The notes below the pieces were generated by a model. The model made no database searches and was not told where the DNA came from. It saw only the letters and a program-made list of their open reading frames with translations. Both the position numbers and the translations under genes were made by a program. Below, piece after piece: positions 54,515 to 64,000 of a stretch of DNA of 64,000 bases (positions are counted from its first letter, which is position 1; each line of letters starts with the position of its first letter). The stretch is from Guyanagaster necrorhizus (Eukaryota; Basidiomycota; Agaricomycetes; Agaricales; Physalacriaceae): NCBI RefSeq assembly GCF_019112545.1, contig NW_025064921.1, positions 248,001 through 312,000 on the forward strand, given 5' to 3'.

Positions 54515-56085
54515 ATGCTATCAATCAACACATCAGACTCCAGCTTCAACCATGAGTTCTTTGAACTTTTTGCTTCTATTATCAGAACATTGTTAGGATT
54601 ATTGGTGATCATACAGCTGTGCTGTGGATGCCAATCAATCACAGCATGGGCAGTTAGACACTACCATGAATTTCAGAACATCCAACAAATCCTATGAAAC
54701 ATAACCTCAGACCTCCCACTTCATGACATCTTTGAATCCCAAAGAACATCTCACCAGCCCACAGAGCACTCCCTATCTGAAGCTGGACCTAGTGGCTCAC
54801 ATACAGAGGACATTCAGAAAGAAGAAAGACACTGATACCCTCTCTGATGATCAGAGAGCAGAAACTGAAACCCTCACCTCACAGAGTTCTAGAACCCATG
54901 GGTCTCACTCTTTATCTCTAACCATGAGGATGAGGACCTCTCTCTGAACTTCTTTAAGGACTCACTGTCCCCTGACCCTTCCACTGCCAGTAGAACCTCT
55001 GAGATTGCTAACCACACCTGGGACTCTCTTGATGCCACTAGAGTGACTTCAAGACCCAGAAGTATTTTGCTGAACACAGGAGACTCTCATCATAGATCCC
55101 TCTATGCAACCCCATCAGGAAGCTCAGACCATTCCCACCATAGTAGCTATAGGATGGGCTGGTCACCAACTGAGTCAGCTCATATCATAGCAGAGGATGA
55201 TAGAGCCAAGCTCATTCATTGACTATTCTCAGACTGGGACCTTAATGTCCTTTTCAACTTTGATGATGCATAGTGACAATACTACTGACTATGAGACAAG
55301 CAAGCTCAGGCAGACCCTGAGCAAGCCCAAGAAGTGCTCACAGTGAATACCTGAGCAGAGATGCAGTAAGAGGCTGAGGAAGCTGAGTATGACTGATAAA
55401 GATGACAGCAGCAGCAAGAGGCAGAGGCAGTCTGCCTGGGGAGCAGATCCTCAAGCTGGTACAGTCTCTGATCTGAGCTCTCAACTCTGGTCTTCTGAGA
55501 GCCCAGTATCATCAAAAACAATCCATAGGCAGGACCTTACAGTCCTGTCACTCCAAGCAAGATTGACTGAAGAGGAAATGGAGATAGTGTCCCCTATCCT
55601 CTGCAATGTATCAACAGCCCCAAAACCCTCCAGTATCCCCCTTCCAGGCATACCCCCAGTATCAACACTGCCCACTCAAGTGACCAGTCCATCCTTGACC
55701 ACTATGGGCTATGAGTATTTCTCAATACCCACATCTCTGACCACACTCTTTGAGAGTTCCTTGGAAGTTGAGTCACTTGCCAGTTTCTCAATGAGAATTT
55801 CTACAGAAACTTCTGAATCTATAGCAAGGACTTGGAGACAATGCAAATACATAGCAGCAACAAATATGACCCTGAAGTTGGGAATGGTCCTTGAGCAGAC
55901 TTCTTCATAATTTCTGTCCCAATCAATCTAAGTGCTGAGGCTGGGCCAAGCATCTAGCCAGAGCAGCAGCTCCCCATCAACAGTATGACCTTCTGGGGGG
56001 AGCATCTTCAACCAGCCCATAGGTTCCCTCCTCAAGGAGGACAATGAGGACAATGAGGCTGAAGATGACAAGGAGACAGAAAGCA
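54515..56085 (+). pseudogene. Element F ORF1 (transmembrane-anchored protein)
   Basis: The ATG at 54515 reads MLSINTSDSSFNHEFFELFA, then SIIRTLLGLLVIIQL, a membrane helix, and CQSITAWAVRHYHEFQNIQQ. Later conserved pieces include DWDLNVLFNFDDA and NTHISDHTL. Many stops lie where A has CGA, TGG or CAG. The overlapping frame of A starts here too (MTSLNPKEHLTSPQ at 54725) but closes after 74 codons, so it is not kept in F. Confidence 0.6.
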
Positions 56086-57728
56086 GTGAAGAGCCATGAA
56101 GATTTGCAGATTACATTCTGGAGGAAGAAATACAGAGAGCAAGAGTAGGAGAATACCAGGACTTATATGAAACAGGAGTAATATTCTTATGGCATGATGC
56201 TAAATGGTTGGCATCACAGATGGGACATTTATATATCAATGCAGAGCCAGATGAACAGCAGGATATTTTACAATATTCTGCCACCAGATATGCTATTGAC
56301 ACCTATAATGCCAGACACCTGGAGGATCAGCTTTGGAAGCTGCCACCCTACAAATCAAGATTCAATATCTGACCAATACTTTGGTCACCACCTGTAACCC
56401 TGCAAAGAGCCATATACATGGCTCTGTCCATCCACAGCCAATATTTGGACTCCACTCCATCAATCTGATCTGCAGCCACTCAGCTTGCATAACCCAGACC
56501 ATAACCAATAGCATAACCTGTCAGCTTCAGGAATCTCTGGACCAGCTGAGAGAGCCAACTTCTTAGAGAACAACCACTGGCTGATGAAGCAACAGAGAGC
56601 AGAACCAGAAAGAAACCAATCAAGAATGATCCTGAAGTGGTACAATTAGGCTTCACCATCTGGGATGGGATAATCATGTGGAAAGAAGCTGCTCCACAGA
56701 GGAGTCCCATCACTGATGATAATTTCCTTTATTCCTTCCCTGGACCCCCTGCTGAACTTCACTGACCACCTTTCAATGAATACCCAAATCCCATGAGAGC
56801 ATTGGCCCACAATGTGGCTATGGTACAATATAAACCAGACCTCATCTGCATCTCCTGCCTCTTTAAGAGGGCATCTGATGACATCAACTGATTCTTAATT
56901 GACTGTGAACAGTATTTTGAGATATACATTGTATACCTCAGAACTGACATGAATAAGGTAGCCTTCATGGTTTCATACTTCAAAAGCAAAGCCAAGTGAT
57001 GGTGGACTCTAATCTTGCCTATGCTTTACTCTACCATCCAACAGCACCATCAATTTCCATTATGGCCAGTGTTCAAACAGATGGTATGAGACAAATTTGT
57101 CAATTCAGCCATCCAAGAGGTATACAAAAACAAAATGAAGGACTTATAAATGTCAGGAGACAAAGTTGCAAGCAAATATTTTGATGAGTTAGAATGATTG
57201 AGAATCTTGGCAGAGGTATGAGAAAGCACTGATGATGATGGATGCATGGTTGAGTATCTCAAACTCAGCATGCCTGCATCATACATCTCCATGATTTCAA
57301 ATATCAGCACTAACATTCTTAAGGGATATGAAGCCTGAAAGGATCAAATTACTAAAATAAACAAAGAATGGCTCAGGCAGAAGGCTGTCAATGCCAGAAT
57401 TACACCTGAAAAGAAATCAACTCTCTCTAACAGCAAGGTGAGTCTCTCCACCAAGGCCAGCACCACTGCCACACCCTCCTATACCACTCAGAAGACCAGA
57501 GCCAGAACTACCTACACTGGCACCAGCAAACTGATGGACATTTACTGTATGAACAAAGAAGGGAAGTGTTTCAGTTGTGAACAGAAGAGCCATATGGTGA
57601 AGGATTGCCCAAAGAAAAAAAGGACTTGTAAAGACATCAGAGCTCAGATTGCCAAACTATGGAGGGAGGCCAAGGAATTGGAAGCAGAGATGAAGATAGA
57701 AGAGGTAAAAAAAGGGGCCAATCAGTGA
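55985..57728 (+). pseudogene. gag: Element F Gag
   Basis: ATG-ACC at 55985 matches the proposed Gag start of A. EEEIQRARVGEYQDLYETGV is followed by the proline-rich part and a capsid with stops (LFKRASDDIN, KMKDL). The linker ending DIYCMNKEGKCFSCEQK leads into knuckle CFSCEQKSHMVKDC, a full C-x2-C-x4-H-x4-C. It ends at TGA 57726-57728 after GTAAAAAAAGGGG, where a run of seven A precedes the Pol overlap. Dead copy. Confidence 0.75.
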
Positions 57729-60700
57729 GTGATTCCACTGTATTGGCCAAGGATAGCAGAGTACCAGAAATAGCTGTGGAATGGACTGATAGCTCCCCTG
57801 TAGGAACATCTATGTCTAAATTATATGTGCATTTGAATATATCCACTCTAATTATCACTCACTCTGCCAATGAATTGCCAAAACCCAAAGCTCAAATGCC
57901 TATAGGCTGAACAGAGAAAGAGATCCCCAAAACCTGGCTCAAGCCATTTGACACTGAATAGACCTGGTGAGCTGTACAAGAAGCCTCAATAGAGGAAGCA
58001 GCAAAAGCAGTACTCAGAAACTGGGTACACAAGACCTGCATCAAGGAAGTTATTGATGACATGATTGAGGAAATGAGAAAGACCAAGAGATGCTGAGTCT
58101 TAGAATGGCTTGATGAACTAAAAAGGCCCTGAAGATACATTCTCAGAACTAAGACCCCAGGATGAGACCTGACAGTGAAAGCCCAAATTGAAACCCTTAC
58201 AAACTGATCCACACATATGATAACCATTCTGGTTGACAGCAGCTGCATCAGCAGTTTTATTAATCATGCTTTCATCAACAAGCACCAACTTCCAACCCAA
58301 GCCACTGCAGCCTTGATCCCAGTCTACAATGCAGATAGTATGAAGAATCAAGCCAGCTTGATAACTGAGTTTATCAAACTGCAGCTTACTATCAGGGATC
58401 ACTCCAAATGGATCAACCTAGCTATAACTGACCTCAAAACAAAAGAAGTATTCCTTGGCCATGATTGGCTCATCTGCCACAATCCCCTAGTCAATTGAAA
58501 AACCAGGAAGATAATATTCACATGGTGTAGATGCTGGAAGATCCTGTTCAAATTACCAGATGAGGATTCTGAAGATTGATGAGATGAGGAGATAGAGAAC
58601 AGAGAGACTATACTCACCATCAACATTCAGCAGGCTCTATATATACAGACCATACACCATGCAAATAACTTAGCAGCAAAAGCCACTGCAGGAAGGAAGA
58701 AAAAAACATTCAAGGAGATGGTGTCTGATTGGGCCTGAGACTACTGAGACTTGTTTGAAAAGGAGAGTTTCAATGAGCTCCCAGAACCAAAGCTATGGGA
58801 CTACACCATTGAACTAATTCTCAATGCCAATGCCAACCTTGACTGCAAGACATATCCCCTCAGAAACAATGAGCAACAGGAACTTGATAAGTTTCTAGAT
58901 GAGAATCTATCTAGTGGAAGGATCCAACCATCCAAATCACTGATAGCCTCACTATTTTTCTTCATTAAAAAGAAGGATGGCAAACTCCAGCCAGTCCAGG
59001 ACTACCAAAAGCTCAATGAAATGATGATCAAGAACTGCTACCTACTTCCATTGATCTCAGAATTAATGGACAAGCTCAGGAGGGCCAAATACTATACCAA
59101 GTTGGATGTTTATTGGAGATACAATAACATCTAGATCAAGGAAGGCAATGAATGGAAGGCTGCCTTCAGAATCAACTGAAGATTATTTGAGCCAACAGTC
59201 ATGTTTTTTGAGTTAACAAACTCACCTGCCAACTTCCAATAGATGATGAATGATATTTTTAAGGATCTCATTGCCATTAGAAAAGTCACTATCTATCTTG
59301 ATGACATTCTTATTATATCCAAAACCAAGAAAAAACACAGGGCACTAGTATAACAAGTACTCACACTAATGAGAAAGCACAAACTCTTTCTGAAGGTCAA
59401 AAAATGCCAATTTGAAGTCTTGGAGATGGAGTATTTGAGAGTCATCATCAGCAAAGAAAGCATTTGGATAGACCCTATCAAAGTAGTGGGAGTAGTTGAG
59501 TGGCCAAAGCTGACAAAAAAGAAAGAACTCTAATCCTTCTTAGGATTCACAAACTTCTATCATTGGTTCATACAAGACTACAGTAAAGTCATCTGACCAA
59601 TGATGCAATTGACCAGCAACACCCTCTGGACCTGGAGCCTATCGCAACAGACAGTATTTGAAGACTTAAAATGCCACCTAGCAGAGGATGTAGTATTGGC
59701 CATTCCAGATCAGGATGAAAAATTCTGAGTGGAAGCCAACTCAAGCAAAGGAGCAATAGGAGCTGTCCTCTCCCAGGAGCAAGATGGAAGATGGAGACCA
59801 GTCACCTTTCTCTTTAAGGCTCTGACAGTGACCAAATGGAACTATGAGATTTATAACAAGGAGCTACTTGCAATAATGCTCATTCTGAAAGAGTGATGGC
59901 ACTACCTCATTAGTGCCACCAAAACTTTTGAGATCTAGACAGACCATCAAAATCTCAGATATTTCTGGCAGCCACAGAAGCTGAATCAATGACAAGCCTG
60001 CTGGGTGACAGAGCTAAGCCAATATCTCTACACTCTACACCATAAGGTAGAAACTGCAAACAAAAAGGCTGACCTCCTCAGCCAAAGGGCAGATCACAAT
60101 CAGGGAGGACATGACAATGAGGGGGTGATACTGTTGAAGCCTGAGCACTTCTGAGCTATAATCATACCAACCAAAGAGGAGATCCATGAGTGAATCAAGA
60201 GCATGATCAGAGATTCTAGTAAATGAGATCAACATATAGCCTCATCCCTGAATCATGAAAGAGAAATGATGAAGGAAGAGGGGACTGATCCACTATGACA
60301 GACAAATCTACATTCTCTGAGACCAAGGACTACAGAATGAGATCATCACCATGTGCCATGATCATGCCATCAAAGGACATCCAGGAATCACCAAAATGAA
60401 GGAATTGGTGTTACAAGAGTACTAGTGGCCAAAGATGAGGCAAGATATTGAATGCTATATAAAGAGGTGCAAGACCTGCCAATGGGGAAAGCTCTTCATG
60501 CAGGCAAAAGCAGCACCACTTCACCCAAACAAAGTGCCTCAATCACTCTGGACCTATATCTCTATCAACATGGTCACAGGACTTCCAGAATGTAATGGCT
60601 ATGATGTAATCATTGTCATTATTGACAGGTTCTCAAAAGTGATCATCCCAATTGCATATTTCACAGAATTAACATCTGAAAAATAGGCAAAGATTCTTTG

Positions 60701-61625
60701 AAACAAAGTCTATGTGAAATATGAGATGCCACAGATGGTCATTTCTGACAGAGGACTGCAATTCATCTCTAAATTTATAGACAACTTATATAAACTGCTC
60801 AATATCTGATGGAATGCCTCCACCACATACCACTCACAAACTGATGGCCAGACAGAGTGAGTTAATCAGAAGGTGGAGAAATACCTTCATCTATTCATCA
60901 ACTATCAACAGGATGACTGGATTGAATAGTTGGCTCTTGCAGCCTTCCAACATAATAACTGCATTCATTCAGCAACTGGCAAAACACCATTCTTTATCAA
61001 CTATAGATGCCACCCAAACATTTCTCAAACAAAGGCCACTTATGTCATGATGCCAGCCTTGGCTGACTTTGCAACAACCATGATGACCATCCACAATAAA
61101 ACCCACATTGCCCTTGAAAAGGCAGCATCAGCAATAAAGAGGCAGTATGATAAACACTGGTGGCCTGCACATGCATATAATATAAATGACAAGGTCTGGC
61201 TTGACACCACCAACCTTCACCTTCCTTGACCAAAAAAGAAGTTATCTGACAAGTGAACTGGACCATTTCTGATACTCACCAAAATTGGTGACTCAGCATA
61301 TAAGCTCTGTCTCCCAACTCATTGGAAGATTCATAATGTCTTCAATGAAATACTACTGACCCCATATGTTGCATCTGCATTTTCCAACTAACACCAACCT
61401 CCACCACCACCATCTGACCTAATTGATGATGAAGAACATTATGAAATTGATCAGATTCTCAATCATAAATTATGAAAAGTTAGAGCAAAGGGTGGAGGAT
61501 CAATGACAACTGTCAACTACTTCATCAGTTGGAAGAGATATGGGCTGGAATCCAATCAGTGGGTAAACAAAAAGCAGATGAATGTGGCAGATGCTATCCA
61601 AGATTATGAACTATCTCTAAATTAA
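57710..61625 (+). pseudogene. pol: Element F Pol
   Basis: Protease near 58217-58498 (LVDSSCISSFIN where A has LIDSGCTGSSIN; FLGHDWLICHN). RT from 58751 ([44 protein letters not shown] near 59300). RNase H near 59730-59900. Integrase near 60360-60900 (HDHAIKGHPGI, TGLPECNGYD). GPY/F region near 61190-61360. Chromodomain-like end 61430-61625 (EEHYEIDQILNHK), stop TAA 61623-61625. Interrupted by dozens of TGA/TAG. Dead copy. Confidence 0.85.
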
Positions 61626-61658
61626 GCCATCAGGACAATGGTCTTAAGAAGGGGGTAA

Positions 61659-62125
61659 TGTTATGATTTTTCTGCTTTTCTTCCTTTATTATATGGATTA
61701 ACTCCTATTTATGCTTAGTCAGAGTGCCAAAGCCAGTGCTTGAGACCATGGGACTGGCTTAGTCATCACATAGCCCAGTTGGTCATTATTTTTTGATGCA
61801 ACAGCATTGCCCAACAATGTATAATAACACTATTATAGGTAGTAATGAGACTCAAGGACAATGAGCACAATAGCAAGCAGTGACACAACTAGTAGGAGTA
61901 TTTATAGGAGCACCATACCATATATATAAGTAGGATGGCTCTTGCTGGTATAACCCAGCTTCAAGCTAAAGTTTATCCATATACCATTCTACTCTTGAGC
62001 CAATCACTAAGGTCTTGTTGCATCATGATCTATATTCACATCAGTGGACTCCACTGTTTTACTTGAAGTGCAAAGTGATGACAGGTTATCATGTGTTTAG
62101 GATCATATGCAGCTTGAGTCTAACA
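61659..62125 (+). repeat. Element F 3' LTR
   Basis: 467 bases, preceded by purine tract AAGAAGGGGG and TAA. It ends TCTAACA before CTTGG. Confidence 0.93.
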
Positions 62126-62195
62126 CTTGGACACAGTCTCAATATTATTAACATGGAGACCACAATAAAATAATATTTTGGATTCTGCAGATGAG
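62126..62195 (+). repeat. End of the direct base copy
   Basis: Continues 45906 after element F: GGACACAGTCTCAATATTAT matches GGGCACGGTCTCGATATTAT at 5267. It runs to about 62195 and then meets an inverted copy of the same region, with no spacer that I can see. Confidence 0.75.
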
Positions 62196-64000
62196 ACAGT
62201 AGACTTATGTCATTATTGGAAACTTTAAAGCATCTTGAAATATGCACTCCTCAGAAAATGTATAGCATAGTTGAAAAGTAAATTTCAGGCTTCACCTGGT
62301 AAAATCACAGTGATGAGGAGATGGAGGCCTGCAAGAATGAAATTAAGTGTACCATCTCATCTGCAGAATCTAAAATGTTATTTTATTGTGATCTTCATGT
62401 TAATAATATTGAGACTGTGCTCAAGTTCCATAAGACAATACTGCCTGCTGATGGTTTCCTTGAGATCTGGACGACAATCCAAATACATCGCCAACGTGCC
62501 AACGAAGATGTTGAAATGGATGGCAAAGGGTCATTAACGAGCTCCCAATACCTGGGTGTAAGGTTCAGGATATTGTCAGCCGTTAAATCTTTTCGTGGTA
62601 ATGAGTACGTTCAAAGATTGATCGGGAGTATTGATACTTACTGAAATGTTACTCCATAGACTTGCACCTTGCATATGTAAGTTCACTTTGTTCTTCGAGT
62701 GGCATATTTTCAGGAAGAATCTGCCACAAAGATGTCGTCGCCAGCTGGGATGTTGAGCACATTGAAGCAATAGGTTTGTTTACTGGGTGATGAGGCTTAG
62801 TCGAAACAGAATGAAATGCAAATATAAACACCAGCTCATCAGTGTTTCGATGGGATCTGACATTTACGGAAGTATCTGGCTAGATAGATAAGTAAATACA
62901 GGCAGGAAGTTGGTTGTATATCGCCGAAAGCATATCAACAAGCCGCGACAGTATCAGGTGACGATACAATCAGAATTAGGCAGCCACTAGAGGTGACTGG
63001 GGATCATAACATGAGCGACCCTCACAATTGATAATCGGCACACATAAAGCCACCTTGATCCACATTTACGCTGTCACAAGGGCGCATACCGTCATAAGAG
63101 AATACTTCCCGGAGCAGGCCATGGAGAAGTGAATAGGCGAAACTGGAGAGTCTGTCTGGAAAGTGATATCACATTGCAGCCTCTTTACGCACGTCGTACA
63201 TCCCCATCATGATGCCCAGGTAGAGGGAGAAGCATTTCGCATACGACAGAGCCCGACGTGAGACCGGAGAAGAGTGCGGTTATGAAATGTAGGAAGGCCT
63301 AGACAATCGTGTTCCGAGTCGTGATAACCTAGATGGGTGAAGAACGCGAATGCAACCTGTATCGTGATGCGAGAAACAATACACCGCATATTCAATCGCG
63401 GTGGACCGGCGGTGTCCATTCCGAGAATTCGCCGATGTGACATTATCACTATGGACCAATGTGATCTTTCCCAGAAAGAGACGCCCGGTTCGCAGAGATG
63501 TATATGTCAACAACTACCAATTCCATTGACAATGATCATGTTGGCTCGGCGGTGCTGTTTTCCAACGATATTTGGCATTGATCCTCAGTCCGGAAAGAGA
63601 CATCGCGTCAGCTTTCGATGCTAGGAGCTACAAGCAAAATTCGCTGTTTGCGTGCTGTCGCCCTATCCACATCAGGTTCCATTTAAAGCGGGTGAGCACC
63701 GATACGGCAGGAATGTCGAATACGTTGGCCGGCTCGGACGTGGACCCCTGACATAAAAGTACAGGTACACGAAATAGACCTTGGATGTCGCTATCCTCGT
63801 TTTCTGATCAATTTTATTAAGATTGAGGACAGGTTAAGATTCCTTACCGCTCCCACCTCATTCATCAAAGTAACCGCAGACGAAATCTGAAACGTCAGTC
63901 CAAATCTTGCCCCAAACGATCTTGACCTTATCAGAGCGGTCAGAGTGAGTCATTGCCATGAACATGATTGACACTCACCACTGATTCCTTGGGTCCGCAT
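62195..64000 (-). repeat. Right arm of the long inverted repeat (partner 3530-5480)
   Basis: Minus-strand copy of 3530-5480, running off the window. From 62195 to about 62450 CpG is depleted; beyond that it is normal (for example ATCGCCAACGTGCCAACG near 62483). The change occurs inside one continuous repeat copy, with no insertion boundary there. Confidence 0.78.
62240..62785 (-). pseudogene. Acyl-CoA dehydrogenase/oxidase-like remnant, inverted copy
   Basis: On the minus strand: MCSTSQLATTSLWQILPENM, then PLEEQSELTYARCKSM and a TAG (62649-62651) not present in the 4853 copy. The GTAAGT donor and the exon with TADN and RYWELVNDPL can still be followed. The LRFELK and TELGHGLD parts are shortened: the segment between them is replaced by ATCAGCAGGCAGTATTGTCT, as in the 45880 copy. 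That shared change groups these two copies. Pseudogene. Confidence 0.5.

Larger units (their letters stand above)
45907..62125 (+). mobile_element. Element F: Ty3/gypsy chromovirus split by element A
   Basis: The 5' LTR is 45907-45917 plus 54002-54457 and the 3' LTR is 61659-62125, 467 bases each once A and its duplicated GATTT are removed. Target duplication CTTGG occurs at 45902-45906 and 62126-62130. Internal order: PBS, ORF1 (ATG 54515), Gag, Pol with chromodomain end, purine tract AAGAAGGGGG. The coding regions have stops every few dozen codons and CpG is nearly absent, so F is much older than A. Confidence 0.93.

Noticed and set aside
1..64000. CRISPR arrays, bacterial operons, rRNA genes
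   Set aside because: No regularly spaced short repeats, no ribosome-binding-site-led gene clusters and no rRNA-like sequence were seen. Introns and element types are fungal.
3530..64000. The inverted arms as terminal repeats of a giant Starship-like element
   Set aside because: No tyrosine-recombinase (captain-type) gene or cargo genes lie between the arms. The content is nested retrotransposons and duplicated pseudogenes. Kept only as an open question on the palindrome.

Overview
The window looks like a transposon-rich stretch of a filamentous basidiomycete genome, most likely an Agaricomycete. The non-transposon genes have introns of about 50 bases with GT..AG ends. The dominant repeats are Ty3/gypsy chromoviruses with a chromodomain at the end of Pol. 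There are also a Ty1/copia fragment and a pogo-type DNA transposon. I see no bacterial-style operon and no tRNA, rRNA or CRISPR array. No functional single-copy gene is certain.

Layout. (1) 1-8822 and 62126-64000 are CpG-rich, non-LTR 'base' sequence. It carries several copies of one unidentified three-exon gene (1-886, 1116-1769, 6792-7621, a fragment at 7870-8225, and a decayed copy at 20240-20575). It also carries an acyl-CoA dehydrogenase/oxidase-like pseudogene at 4853-5310, which reappears decayed at 45540-45906 and inverted at 62240-62780. (2) 8823-17383 is element E, a minus-strand chromovirus holding a solo LTR. (3) 17389-20575 is a CpG-depleted copy of the base repeat. (4) 20576-45302 is a nest. 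A copia element was entered by gypsy element D, D by element C (22534-43216), and C by both a pogo-type transposon (28200-30731, with a 507-base gap) and the minus-strand gypsy element B (31002-39098). (5) 45907-62125 is gypsy element F, split by the young element A (45918-53996), which sits 11 bases inside F's 5' LTR. Exact five-base target duplications support A, B, E, F and the solo LTR. The pogo element has a TA duplication.

How the parts work together. The gypsy families share one plan: LTR, a PBS one base after the LTR, a short ORF1 starting with a transmembrane helix, Gag (capsid plus CCHC knuckle), Pol (protease, RT, RNase H, integrase, chromodomain) in the -1 frame, then a purine tract and LTR. 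Their PBS is complementary to sequence about 30 bases after the LTR TATA box. That is the arrangement expected for Tf1-type self-primed reverse transcription, and PBS and LTR change together between families.

Over this lies a sharp compositional domain. From about 9300 to about 62450 CpG is nearly absent, except in the recently inserted element A. The two LTRs of A differ at six sites, all CpG versus TpG, so methylated-cytosine decay or a CpG-directed RIP-like process is the likely cause. The best candidates for something undescribed are the membrane-anchored ORF1 shared by six element families, the covarying self-primer, and the sharp edges of the CpG-depleted domain.
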